NCBI RefSeq assembly: GCF_002091985.1
Contig: NZ_MKKX01000019.1
Coordinates: 18,368 to 82,367 of the forward strand
Source of the DNA: Rhodococcus sp. 1163
Lineage (GTDB): Bacteria > Actinomycetota > Actinomycetes > Mycobacteriales > Mycobacteriaceae
DNA: 64,000 nucleotides
Reading direction: 5' to 3'
Below are positions 20,146-28,455 of this stretch, one piece after another (within the stretch, counting starts at the first letter, position 1; every line of letters begins with the position of its first letter). The position numbers and the translations under genes are program-made. Under the pieces are notes generated by a model. The model had not been told where the DNA came from. It did not search any database and was given only the letters and a program-made list of their open reading frames with translations.

Positions 20146-21306
20146 GTGCTCACCGATTCACTCGCAGAAGCAATCACAGCGGCCGAGAAGATCATCGAAG
20201 ACGCTCCGCACATACGAACAGAACAGGACCTGCTCGAGGGATACGACTACCTCGCCGGCAGCATCCGCGCATCCATACAGATGGCCTGGGCGTACGACAA
20301 GGACTTCCCGTTCTTCGCCAGCTCGACCGGCCCGTACACGAAGATGGGCCTCGACAACCCGGACACGCTCTACTTTCACGCCAACATTCGTGACGATGCG
20401 GAATACATCGTACGCGGAACACGGGGCACCACAACCGATCTCAGCTTTCAGATACTCAAGGGTGACTACTCCCCCGTCGATGTGCCGGACAGCTTGACCG
20501 CCTTCGACGATCGCTCGATCGACATCGCCGACGACGGCACATTCGAAGTGCACTTCGGTCGTCCTTCCGACCTGCCCAACCACTTCACCCTCGGCGAGGG
20601 TTCCTCGATGCTGGTTGTCCGCGAGGTCTACAACGACTGGTCCGCAGCGAGGGGCACGCTCACCATCCATCGGGCAGGCACATCAGGGGAATCCCCCGCG
20701 CCGCCCACGAAAGAATCTGTGGCGAAACGTTATGCCACCGCAGGCAAGATGCTCCTCGGCCGCATCCACACCTTTTTGCAGTTCCCACAGTGGTTCTACC
20801 TCAATCTCGACGTCAACACCCTCACCGAACCGCGGCTCACGCCAGGAGGATTGAGCACCCAGTATTCTTCGGCCGGTCACTACGAACTGCGCGAGGACCA
20901 GGCCATGATCATCACGGTGCCCGTGTCCGACGCACCGTATCAAGGGTTCCAGCTGGGCAGCATGTGGTACATCTCCCTCGACTACATCAACCACCAAACT
21001 TCGTTGACTGCAGAGCAGGCGCAGACCGATCCGGACGGCTACATCCGGCTGGTGGTCAGCGAACGAAACCCGCAGGTGACCAACTGGATCGAAACGACAG
21101 GTCATGCCCGCGGTTACGCGCAGTTCCGATGGCAACGAGTCGCCCGAGAGATGACCGCGGCAGACGGACCCACCGTAGAAGTAGTCGACTTCGACGACAT
21201 TTCCTCGCATCTACCGCACTACGACGCGAACAAGATTTCACCGGCGGACTTCGCCCTGCGCATCGCAGCCCGTCGCGACGCTGTCGGACGAAGGATGCTC
21301 GGATGA
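20146..21306 (+). CDS. DUF1214-domain protein, first gene of the sulfotransferase operon
   Basis: About 386 residues, no signal peptide, function unknown. The N-terminal part contains FFASSTGPYTKMGLDNPDTL. The C-terminal part has the DUF1214 pattern: QAMIITVPVSDAPYQGFQLG, then QTDPDGYIRLVVSERNP. An ATG at 20140 abuts GAGGAG with no spacing, whereas the in-frame GTG at 20146 lies 6 bases after it, so I chose the GTG. From memory, M. tuberculosis Rv3531c-Rv3530c-Rv3529c has the same three-gene order (this type, SDR, sulfotransferase) beside cholesterol genes; this needs checking. The start of the SDR gene overlaps the stop by 4 bases. Confidence 0.82.
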   Translation: MLTDSLAEAITAAEKIIEDAPHIRTEQDLLEGYDYLAGSIRASIQMAWAYDKDFPFFASSTGPYTKMGLDNPDTLYFHANIRDDAEYIVRGTRGTTTDLSFQILKGDYSPVDVPDSLTAFDDRSIDIADDGTFEVHFGRPSDLPNHFTLGEGSSMLVVREVYNDWSAARGTLTIHRAGTSGESPAPPTKESVAKRYATAGKMLLGRIHTFLQFPQWFYLNLDVNTLTEPRLTPGGLSTQYSSAGHYELREDQAMIITVPVSDAPYQGFQLGSMWYISLDYINHQTSLTAEQAQTDPDGYIRLVVSERNPQVTNWIETTGHARGYAQFRWQRVAREMTAADGPTVEVVDFDDISSHLPHYDANKISPADFALRIAARRDAVGRRMLG

Positions 21307-22085
21307 CAGGACAACTCGACGGCAAAGTTGTCGTCGTCTCCGGCGTCGGACCATCCCTCGGCCGGTCCATCGCACTACGCAGCGCCGCCGCGGGCGCCGA
21401 TCTGGTGCTGGCCGCACGCACCGAAAGCTACCTTCTCGAAGTCGGCAAAGAAGTTGCCGAACTCGGCCGAACAGCGGTCACCGTCACGACCGACATCACC
21501 GACGAAGCTTCTTCCCAAGCGCTGGTCACCCGTGCAGTCGAGGAGTTCGGCCACGTCGACGTACTTGTCAACAATGCCTTCGCGATACCGTCGATGAAAG
21601 ACCTCGCCCACACCGACCCTGCCGTCATCCGGCAGGGATTGGAACTGTCACTGTTCGGAACGCTGCGCCTCTCGCAGTTGTTCACCCCGGCGTTGGCGGA
21701 GTCCACCGGTTCGATCGTCATGATCAACTCGGCCGTCATCAGGCACTCGCAGCCCAAGTACGGCGGCTACAAGATCGCCAAAGCTGCATTGCTCGCCATG
21801 TCGCAAACCCTCGCCAGCGAGCTGGGCCCGCAGGGAATTCGGGTCAACACTGTTGCGCCCGGATACATCTGGGGCGAGTCACTGAAAGGCTACTTCGACC
21901 ACATGGCGAAGAAGTACGGCATCACCAGCGAACAGATCTACGAGCAAACTGCCGCGACGATGGACTTGCGACGGCTGCCCGAACCCGACGAGATCGCCGA
22001 CGCCGTCGTATTCCTCGCTTCCCCGTCGGCTCGCGCGATCACCGGCCAATGTCTCGACGTCAACTGCGGCGAATACCACCACTAG
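21303..22085 (+). CDS. Short-chain dehydrogenase/reductase
   Basis: Classical SDR of 260 residues that should oxidise or reduce an alcohol/ketone with NAD(P). The nucleotide motif is slightly unusual (VVVVSGVGPSLGRSIA, GxGPxLG rather than TGxxxGxG). VNNAF replaces the usual NNAG. The catalytic region runs from MINSAVIRHSQPKYGGYKIA with YKIAK as YxxxK. The C-terminus has ITGQCLDVNCGEYHH in place of the common GGxxL ending. The ATG overlaps the DUF1214 stop by 4 bases, and the sulfotransferase starts 9 bases downstream. Substrate unknown; a hydroxylated lipid or steroid is plausible from the KstR-type boxes and the sulfotransferase partner. Confidence 0.93.
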   Translation: MTGQLDGKVVVVSGVGPSLGRSIALRSAAAGADLVLAARTESYLLEVGKEVAELGRTAVTVTTDITDEASSQALVTRAVEEFGHVDVLVNNAFAIPSMKDLAHTDPAVIRQGLELSLFGTLRLSQLFTPALAESTGSIVMINSAVIRHSQPKYGGYKIAKAALLAMSQTLASELGPQGIRVNTVAPGYIWGESLKGYFDHMAKKYGITSEQIYEQTAATMDLRRLPEPDEIADAVVFLASPSARAITGQCLDVNCGEYHH

Positions 22086-22093
22086 GAGCGCAC

Positions 22094-23239
22094 ATGACCA
22101 GCACGGAACGCACCGACGTCGGTACCGTCGAGGATCTACACAGATCGGCCACCAAGTTCACCGGCCTCGACGATTTCGGTTCCGACGACTATGTCGAAGC
22201 TCTCGGTGTCCTGCTCGACTCGTACAACCGTGATGCCCAACTTTCCGCACTCGGATCGAAGATGAGCCGGTACTTCCTGCGCGGCGCGCTGGTCGCGCGT
22301 TCACTCAGTGAGCTCGCGTGGAAGCAGAATCCGACACACGCCGACGTCACGATCGAGCGGCCGATCTTCGTGACCGGCCTTCCTCGCACCGGCACGACGG
22401 CGCTGCATCGGCTGCTCACCGCCGACCCGTCGCACCAGGGTTTGGAGATGTGGCTGACCGAGATGCCGCAACCTCGGCCGCCGCGTGAGACCTGGGAAAC
22501 CAATCCTCTGTTCGCGCAGATCGAGAAAGGGTTTGCGCAACACCACGTCGAACACCCCGAGTTCATGGGGGTGCACTACATGTCCGCCGCCGAAGTCGAG
22601 GAATGCTGGCAGCTACTGCGACAATCGGTGCAGTCCATAGCCTACGAATGCCTCGCTTACCTACCGACCTATTCGGCGTGGCTGGCCGAACAGAGCTGGC
22701 TCTCGACCTACCAGCGACACCGGAAGAACCTCCAGCTCATCGGAATGAACGACACCGATCGCCGTTGGGTTCTGAAGAATCCGAGCCACCTGTTCGCACT
22801 CGACGAGCTGCTACAGGTCTACCCGGACGCGCTGGTCATCCAGTGCCACCGCGAACCCCGCACGATCATGCCGTCGATGTGCAGCCTCGCCGAACACGCC
22901 ACCGAAGGCTGGTCGGACCTGTTCCGCGGCAACGTCATCGGGCGCACCCAGGTCGATCTGTGGGAGCGTGGGCTCAACAGTTTCTCCGCCGCACGGTCCG
23001 GTGCGAACTCGGCGCAGTTCTACGACGTCGACTACCACGACTTCGTCGCCGACCCCCTCCGCACAGTCGAGCAGGTGTACCAGAACTTCGGACTCGATCT
23101 CACCGAGAATGCACGCTCCGCCATGGACGCCATGCACACCGAAAGCAGAAGTGGGCAACGGCGGCCCGCTCACAAGTACACGCTCGAAGACTTCGGCCTC
23201 GACGGCGAAGACATCGACCGCCGGTTCGGGACGAGATAA
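22094..23239 (+). CDS. Sulfotransferase family protein (PAPS-dependent type)
   Basis: 381-residue cytoplasmic protein. The 5'-phosphosulfate-binding loop is clear: PIFVTGLPRTGTTALHRLL, with GLPRTGTT at residues 95-102. The 3'-phosphate-binding region follows (WVLKNPSHLFALDELLQVYP, then VIQCHREPRTIMPS, with an Arg and Ser in the expected places). These mark the Sulfotransfer_3 type that moves sulfate from PAPS to a hydroxyl group. The ATG at 22094 follows AGGAGCG. Last gene of its operon. The divergent cysD-cysNC-cysQ genes supply PAPS and remove PAP. The acceptor is not evident. Confidence 0.9.
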   Translation: MTSTERTDVGTVEDLHRSATKFTGLDDFGSDDYVEALGVLLDSYNRDAQLSALGSKMSRYFLRGALVARSLSELAWKQNPTHADVTIERPIFVTGLPRTGTTALHRLLTADPSHQGLEMWLTEMPQPRPPRETWETNPLFAQIEKGFAQHHVEHPEFMGVHYMSAAEVEECWQLLRQSVQSIAYECLAYLPTYSAWLAEQSWLSTYQRHRKNLQLIGMNDTDRRWVLKNPSHLFALDELLQVYPDALVIQCHREPRTIMPSMCSLAEHATEGWSDLFRGNVIGRTQVDLWERGLNSFSAARSGANSAQFYDVDYHDFVADPLRTVEQVYQNFGLDLTENARSAMDAMHTESRSGQRRPAHKYTLEDFGLDGEDIDRRFGTR

Positions 23240-23275
23240 CTCCGCAGGTCGGTGATGCACGACCCCGGTGAACGC

Positions 23276-23281
23276 TAGGGT
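23276..23281 (+). promoter_or_regulatory. -10 box of a probable leaderless transcript
   Basis: TAGGGT ends 6 bases before the ATG at 23288, so transcription would start at or next to the first base of the codon. No ribosome-binding site is needed or seen. Confidence 0.45.
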
Positions 23282-23287
23282 GGCGGG

Positions 23288-23878
23288 ATGGCTCCGACAC
23301 GCTGGCAGATCGACAACACCGAGGACCAGTCCAGAGAGTACGTCGAACGTTTCGCGCGACTTCGAGCGCGAGGCGTCGACCTACACGGCGAGGCGCGGAT
23401 GATCGACGCACTCCTGGCGCCGGGCAGTTCGGTCCTCGACGCAGGTTGTGGCACAGCCCGTCTCGGCGCCGAACTCGCCCGGCGCGGACATCGAGTCACC
23501 GCAGTGGATCTCGATCCGGTCTTCGTCGAAGCCGCACGAGAGCACACCGACCTGACAGTTCATCAGGCCGATCTGACCGAACTCGACCTCGGTGAGACAT
23601 TCGATGCCGTCGTGGTCGCCGGCAACGTGATGGTCTTCATGACACCGGGCACCGAACGATCAGCTCTCGAGCGGATGGCGGCGCACCTGAAGCCCGGAGG
23701 AGTCTTCGTCGCCGGATTCGCCACCGACAGGGAGTACACCGTGGAGAAGTTCGACGCCGACCTGAAGTCGGCCGGCTTACTTCACGAGCACCGCTTCTCG
23801 ACGTGGGATCTGCGACCGTGGCACGAGGGTGCGGACTGGGCTGTGACCGTAGCCAGAGCTCCTCAACTGCTTGCCTGA
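23288..23878 (+). CDS. Class I SAM-dependent methyltransferase
   Basis: 196 residues. Motif I SSVLDAGCGTARLGAELARR (about 48-67) binds SAM, followed by the acidic motif II VTAVDLDPVFVEAA and motif DAVVVAGNVMVFMTPG. The C-terminal beta-strand has FSTWDLRPWHEGADWAVTVA. Length and motifs fit small methyltransferases of the Methyltransf_25/11 group, acting on a small molecule or lipid. It stands alone, 48 bases after the sulfotransferase and apparently with its own promoter, so a link to sulfation is possible but unproven. Confidence 0.9.
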   Translation: MAPTRWQIDNTEDQSREYVERFARLRARGVDLHGEARMIDALLAPGSSVLDAGCGTARLGAELARRGHRVTAVDLDPVFVEAAREHTDLTVHQADLTELDLGETFDAVVVAGNVMVFMTPGTERSALERMAAHLKPGGVFVAGFATDREYTVEKFDADLKSAGLLHEHRFSTWDLRPWHEGADWAVTVARAPQLLA

Positions 23879-23934
23879 CCTTTCGGGTCGAGGACACGAT
23901 TGCAGCAGGCATCGTTCTACTGGGCAGAGACGGG

Positions 23935-23962
23935 CATCCTCCCCGCGTCCCATGGGAGGATG
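23935..23962. promoter_or_regulatory. Inverted repeat at the marR start
   Basis: Perfect 8-bp arms CATCCTCC and GGAGGATG, 12 bases apart, ending 6 bases before the MarR ATG. MarR proteins often bind such sites to repress themselves; as RNA the hairpin would also mask a GGAGG sequence beside the ribosome site. Confidence 0.45.
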
Positions 23963-23967
23963 GAGGA

Positions 23968-24495
23968 ATGCCAGCGCCACTTCCACTCGATCCCATTGCA
24001 GAGGCCCACCGTCAGTGGACCGCACATGGATGGGGTGACGTTGCCGACGGAATGGCCGCTGTCACTTCGTTGATGCGGGCTCAGCAGATCATGCTCGCGC
24101 GAGTCGAAGAGACGCTCAAGCCGACTGGATTGACGTTCTCCCGCTACGAACTTCTCACCCTGCTGACGTTCACCAAGAACGGTGCGCTGCCGATGGCGAA
24201 GGCCAGTGCGAGACTGCAGGTACACCCCACGAGCGTCACCAACGCCGTCGACCGCCTCGAAGCGGCGGGGTACGTGCGCCGAATGCCTCACCCGAGTGAT
24301 CGTCGAACTACGTTGGTGGAGATCACCGAAGCGGGTCGCACACTGGCCGTCGACGCCACCGAGAAACTCAACGAACAGGTATTCAGCAAGCCTGGTTTGT
24401 CGAAGGAACGTCTGACGTCGCTGGTGCGTATTCTTGCCGAGCTGAGGCGCACAGCCGGTGACTTCGAGGACATCGGGTCGTCGCCGGCCTGGTGA
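23968..24495 (+). CDS. MarR-family transcriptional regulator
   Basis: 175 residues forming a winged helix-turn-helix dimer. The recognition region is LPMAKASARLQVHPTSVTNA (about 73-92), and the wing is RRMPHPSDRRTTLVEITEAG (about 103-122), the MarR hallmark DxR. The ATG at 23968 has GGAGGA immediately upstream; a longer in-frame reading lacks a site. It is convergent with the valine catabolic operon, separated by a strong hairpin. A regulatory role for that operon is possible but not indicated by the sequence. Confidence 0.93.
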   Translation: MPAPLPLDPIAEAHRQWTAHGWGDVADGMAAVTSLMRAQQIMLARVEETLKPTGLTFSRYELLTLLTFTKNGALPMAKASARLQVHPTSVTNAVDRLEAAGYVRRMPHPSDRRTTLVEITEAGRTLAVDATEKLNEQVFSKPGLSKERLTSLVRILAELRRTAGDFEDIGSSPAW

Positions 24496-24533
24496 AGGGA
24501 GCATGCTCAGCTTCGCTGTATCCGCGCACGAAG

Positions 24534-24566
24534 CAGCCCTGCTGTCACTGTCGGACAACAGGGCTG
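24534..24566. terminator. Convergent terminator hairpin between marR and echA
   Basis: Arms CAGCCCTG and CAGGGCTG extend through an inner TGTC/GACA pair across single unpaired bases, giving a 12-bp imperfect stem with a short loop. It sits between two stop codons facing each other (24495 and 24577) and can serve both strands. Confidence 0.7.
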
Positions 24567-24576
24567 AACGTATGGG

Positions 24577-25353
24577 TCACCGATTGACGAATGTCGCCTG
24601 ACGCTTGTCGATGAAGGCAGACATGCCTTCCTTCTGATCCTCGGTCGCGAAGGTCGAATGAAACAGCCGACGCTCGAAACGAATGCCCTCGGACAACGAG
24701 GATTCGAACGAACGGTTGACCGCATCCTTGGCCATCATCGCAATCGGAAGCGACATCTCGGCGATGGTCGTCGCGGTGGCGATAGCGTCGTCGAGCAGGT
24801 CTGCGGCGGGTACGATCCGCGAGACGAGCCCGGCTCGCTCGGCCTCGTCGACCTTCATGTTTCGCCCGGTCAGGATCATTTCCATCGCCTTGGCCTTACC
24901 GACTGCGCGAGTGAGGCGCTGCGACCCACCGATTCCGGGGATGACCCCCAGCTTGATCTCCGGCTGACCGAATACCGCTGTGTCGGAAGCGATCAGGATA
25001 TCGCACAGCATCGCCAGCTCGCAGCCGCCACCGAGCGCGTATCCCGATACGGCCGCGACGATCGGTGTGCGCGCTGCCGACAGTCGATCCCAGGCACTGA
25101 ACAGGTCCTCGGTATAGACGTCCATGTACGACTTCGGCTGCATTTCCTTGATATCGGCACCCGCAGCGAATGCCTTCTCCGAGCCGGTGATCAGGATAGC
25201 TCCGATACCGTGGTCGCCGTCGAGGTCTTCGACCGCGGACACCACCTCGTGCATCAGCTGAGAGTTCAACGCGTTGAGCGCCTTCGGCCGATTCAGCGTG
25301 ATGATCCCGACGCGACCTCGCCGCTCCAGCAGAATTGTTTCGTAGTCGCTCAT
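24577..25353 (-). CDS. Enoyl-CoA hydratase, probable methacrylyl-CoA hydratase
   Basis: 258-residue crotonase. The oxyanion-hole motif is [12 protein letters not shown], and the two catalytic glutamates are seen in [20 protein letters not shown] and [20 protein letters not shown]. The complete Glu/Glu pair means it should hydrate double bonds rather than hydrolyse CoA esters. Last gene of a five-gene minus-strand operon in which it fits the step methacrylyl-CoA to 3-hydroxyisobutyryl-CoA of valine breakdown. Its start overlaps mmsB by 4 bases. It resembles EchA8-type hydratases of broad specificity. Confidence 0.94.
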   Translation of the reverse strand: MSDYETILLERRGRVGIITLNRPKALNALNSQLMHEVVSAVEDLDGDHGIGAILITGSEKAFAAGADIKEMQPKSYMDVYTEDLFSAWDRLSAARTPIVAAVSGYALGGGCELAMLCDILIASDTAVFGQPEIKLGVIPGIGGSQRLTRAVGKAKAMEMILTGRNMKVDEAERAGLVSRIVPAADLLDDAIATATTIAEMSLPIAMMAKDAVNRSFESSLSEGIRFERRLFHSTFATEDQKEGMSAFIDKRQATFVNR

Positions 25354-26258
25354 GTACTCTCCCCTGTCGAACGTTCGCGAATGTCGTTGATGATGCCGGA
25401 GAAGTCCACGTCCGTTCCGCCACCGGATGTTTCCTTGAACTCGGAGTAGAGCTCAGCGGCCTTGAGTCCGAGGACGCCGTGAACACCGTTGTTGCGCAGC
25501 GCATTGGCAGCAAGACCGAGATCTTTGTCCATCAAGGCTGCCGCGAACCCTGGAGTGTAGTCGTTGTTGGCCGGGCTGGTCGGAACCGGTCCTGGCACAG
25601 GGCAATTGGTAGTCAGCGCCCAGCACTGCCCGGACGCGGTGGATGCGACGTCGAACAATGCTTGATTGCTGAGGCCGAGCTTCTCACCGAGCACGAAGGC
25701 CTCGCTGATCGCAATCATCGACACCCCGAGGATCATGTTGTTGCAGATCTTGGCGGCTTGGCCGTTGCCTGCTGCGCCACAATGCACCACTTTGCGACCC
25801 ATGACATCGAGAACAGCTGCAGCCGAGGCGAAGTCCTCTTCGGACCCGCCGACCATGAACGTCAGCGTGCCCGCAGTCGCACCGCCGACACCACCCGATA
25901 CCGGAGCGTCGAGACCGCGGTGGCCCGCGTCGTCGACAAGCTTGTGCGCCGCATGCGCGTCGGCGACATCGATGGTGGAGGAATCGATGAACAAGGTTCC
26001 AGGCGCGGCAACTGGAAGTAGATCCTTGTACAGATCGAGCACGAGCTTGCCGTTGGGCAGCATCGTGATCACGACATCCGCGTTCGACACTGCAGCCACG
26101 GCAGATTCGACGACGGTCACGCCGTCCTTCGTTGCCTGCGCCAGCGCTGCAGGGACGAGATCGAAGCCCTGAACCGTGTATCCGGCTTTCACCAGGTTCG
26201 CTGCCATCGGTCCGCCCATATGGCCGAGACCGACGAAACCGATCGTGTTCTCACTCAT
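25350..26258 (-). CDS. mmsB: 3-Hydroxyisobutyrate dehydrogenase
   Basis: NAD-dependent oxidation of 3-hydroxyisobutyrate to methylmalonate semialdehyde. The 302-residue product has the Rossmann motif [18 protein letters not shown], the substrate motif [14 protein letters not shown] (D/S-S-T), [20 protein letters not shown], and the catalytic lysine region [18 protein letters not shown]. The ATG at 26258 follows GGAGGG; the open frame extends upstream without family similarity. It overlaps both neighbours by 4 bases. Confidence 0.96.
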   Translation of the reverse strand: MSENTIGFVGLGHMGGPMAANLVKAGYTVQGFDLVPAALAQATKDGVTVVESAVAAVSNADVVITMLPNGKLVLDLYKDLLPVAAPGTLFIDSSTIDVADAHAAHKLVDDAGHRGLDAPVSGGVGGATAGTLTFMVGGSEEDFASAAAVLDVMGRKVVHCGAAGNGQAAKICNNMILGVSMIAISEAFVLGEKLGLSNQALFDVASTASGQCWALTTNCPVPGPVPTSPANNDYTPGFAAALMDKDLGLAANALRNNGVHGVLGLKAAELYSEFKETSGGGTDVDFSGIINDIRERSTGEST

Positions 26259-27313
26259 CGCTGCCCTCCAAGTTCGTTGCTCAATCCCAGTTCGGCGGCA
26301 CCCAACGGGGCGAAATAGCGATCGACGTCCTCGCTGGTGACATCGGCGAGTGTCGGCGGAGACCACTTAGGGTTTCTGTCCTTCTCCACCACCTGTGCTC
26401 GGATTCCCTCGACGAGGTCATGTGAATCCAGACTGGCCGAGGACACCCGATATTCATCGTCGAGGACTTCCTCGAGCGAGGCGGCATCGGCGGCCCGCCG
26501 CAGCGATTTCAGCGTGACCTTCAGGGCGACCGGTGACTTCGATTCGATGTCGTCGGCAGCCATGTGTGCGTCGGGTACCTCACTGCGCCGCAAGCGGTCC
26601 ACGATTTCTTCGACGGTATCGGCGCTGTACGCGGCGTCGATCCAGCTGCGTGCAGCGTCGAGACTCGATGTGGGTGCCGGTTCGGTGAACGAAGCCAACG
26701 CATCGGCGAGGGTTCCGGTTTCGAGTGCAGCGTAGAAGTCCGGCAACTTGTCGGAGGGGATGTAGTGGTCGGCGAACCCGGCCGCGATGGCGTCACCTGC
26801 ACCCATGCGGGCGGTGGTGAGGCCGAGGTGCGTTCCCAATTCTCCGGGGGCACGGGAGAGCAGAAACGTCCCGCCGACGTCGGGGATGAAACCGATACCG
26901 ACCTCGGGCATCGCGAGCTTCGAGCGGTCGGTCACGATTCGGGTGTTGGCGTGGGCGGACAGTCCGACACCGCCGCCCATCACCACTCCGTCCATGATTG
27001 CCACGTACGGCTTGGGGAATCGCGAGATAGCCGCATTGAGGATGTACTCGTCGCGCCAGAAGACCTTCGACCCGCTACCGCCCTCTTTTGCGTCGTGGTA
27101 GATCGAGACGATGTCACCACCGGCACACAAGCCACGTTCGCCTGCGCCGGTGAGGAGTACCAGTTCGACCTCATCGTCGACGGCCCACTTCTCGAGCTGC
27201 GGCGCGATGTCGAGCACCATCGCATGATTCAACGCGTTGATGGCTTTCGGACGGTTGAGCGTGATTCGGCCGACGCCACCGCGCAGGTCGAACAACACCT
27301 CGGGTTCGCTCAT
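26255..27313 (-). CDS. 3-Hydroxyisobutyryl-CoA hydrolase
   Basis: Crotonase-fold CoA hydrolase releasing free 3-hydroxyisobutyrate. It has 352 residues, about 90 more than hydratases, matching the HIBCH subgroup. Motifs are GERGLCAGGDIVSIYHDAK, AIMDGVVMGGGVGLSAHANT and LAMPEVGIGFIPDVGGTFLL. The glutamate kept in MPEVGIGF is the HIBCH catalytic residue, whereas the first hydratase glutamate is replaced (GGGVGLS). The ATG at 27313 is used; 83 upstream codons overlap the acyl-CoA dehydrogenase gene. Its end overlaps the mmsB start by 4 bases. Confidence 0.93.
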   Translation of the reverse strand: MSEPEVLFDLRGGVGRITLNRPKAINALNHAMVLDIAPQLEKWAVDDEVELVLLTGAGERGLCAGGDIVSIYHDAKEGGSGSKVFWRDEYILNAAISRFPKPYVAIMDGVVMGGGVGLSAHANTRIVTDRSKLAMPEVGIGFIPDVGGTFLLSRAPGELGTHLGLTTARMGAGDAIAAGFADHYIPSDKLPDFYAALETGTLADALASFTEPAPTSSLDAARSWIDAAYSADTVEEIVDRLRRSEVPDAHMAADDIESKSPVALKVTLKSLRRAADAASLEEVLDDEYRVSSASLDSHDLVEGIRAQVVEKDRNPKWSPPTLADVTSEDVDRYFAPLGAAELGLSNELGGQR

Positions 27314-28449
27314 GCTGCTCCCACAATCGAGCGAGCCACGACGACTCGCATTATCTCGTTGGTCCCTTCGAGGATCTGATGGACACGAAGGTCTCGGACG
27401 ATCTTCTCCACACCGTACTCCGCGAGATAGCCGTAGCCACCGAGTAACTGCAGTGCGGCGTTGGCGACGTCGAATCCGGTGTCGGTTCCGAATCTCTTTG
27501 CCATAGCGCAGAGTTCGACCTTGTCCTCGGCCCCGGTCTGCAACGCCTCCGCAGCGCGCCACAGCAGAGTTCGGGCGGCTTCGAGCTCGGTCTTCATATC
27601 TGCCAGTCGGAACTGCAGGGCCTGCGCGTCGAGCAATCGATTGCCGAAGGCCTTGCGCTCGGCGAGGTAGGACACCGCTTTGTCGAGAGCGCTCTGTGCG
27701 CCACCGATCGAGCAGGCGGCGATGTTGAGGCGTCCGCCGTTGAGGCCGTTCATCGCGATGCGGAAACCGTCGCCCTCGTTTCCGAGCACGTTGGCGGCCG
27801 GAACACGGACATCCTCGAAGACGACCTGCCGCGTCGGCTGGGCATTCCAGCCCATCTTCTTCTCGTTCGCTCCGAACGACAGGCCTGCGGAGTCCTTCGG
27901 TACGACGATTGCCGAAATGCCCTTGGGCCCAGCTTCACCCGTTCGCGCCATCACGACGTAGATCTCGGATACCCCGGCCCCGGAGATGAACTGCTTCACT
28001 CCGTTGAGGATGTAGTCGTCGCCGTCGCGGACAGCCTTGGTCGTCAGTGCCGCGGCATCGGATCCGGCACCTGGTTCGGTGAGGCAGTAGCTTCCGAGCT
28101 GGTCCATCGCGCACAGCCCCGGCACCCACTGACGACGTTGCTCGTCGTTGCCATAGGTGTCGATCATCCACGTCACCATGTTGTGGATGGAGATGTACGC
28201 CGCGATCGACGGATCACCGGTGGCAAGTTGCTCGAAGATGCGCACCGCATCCACGCGCGTCAGATCCGACCCGCCGACGTCCTCACCGATGTAGATTCCG
28301 CCCATACCCAGGCCGGCAGCTTTGCGCAGTACGTCGACGGGAAAGTGCTTGTTCTGATCCCATTCGACTGCCTTCGGTGCCAGGAACTCGTCGGCGAAGT
28401 CGCGTGCTGTTTCGTTGATCGCCCGTTCGTCCTCGGTCAATGTGAACAT
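27310..28449 (-). CDS. Acyl-CoA dehydrogenase, probable isobutyryl-CoA dehydrogenase
   Basis: FAD enzyme making the alpha-beta double bond in acyl-CoA; in this operon the expected substrate is isobutyryl-CoA. It has 379 residues. Signatures are YCLTEPGAGSDAAAL (FAD/substrate loop), the C-terminal LQLLGGYGYLAEYGVEKIVRD and the ending LEGTNEIMRVVVARSIVG. The catalytic Glu is in the position LRVHQILEGTNE. It lies 6 bases after mmsA and overlaps the hydrolase gene by 4 bases. Confidence 0.94.
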   Translation of the reverse strand: MFTLTEDERAINETARDFADEFLAPKAVEWDQNKHFPVDVLRKAAGLGMGGIYIGEDVGGSDLTRVDAVRIFEQLATGDPSIAAYISIHNMVTWMIDTYGNDEQRRQWVPGLCAMDQLGSYCLTEPGAGSDAAALTTKAVRDGDDYILNGVKQFISGAGVSEIYVVMARTGEAGPKGISAIVVPKDSAGLSFGANEKKMGWNAQPTRQVVFEDVRVPAANVLGNEGDGFRIAMNGLNGGRLNIAACSIGGAQSALDKAVSYLAERKAFGNRLLDAQALQFRLADMKTELEAARTLLWRAAEALQTGAEDKVELCAMAKRFGTDTGFDVANAALQLLGGYGYLAEYGVEKIVRDLRVHQILEGTNEIMRVVVARSIVGAA

Positions 28450-28455
28450 CGGCGG

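Noticed and set aside
25262-25276. KstR-like TTCAACGCGTTGAG inside echA
   Set aside because: It lies in the coding sequence for the conserved ALNAL stretch and misses the last consensus base; a similar string occurs at the same codons in the hydrolase gene near 27230.
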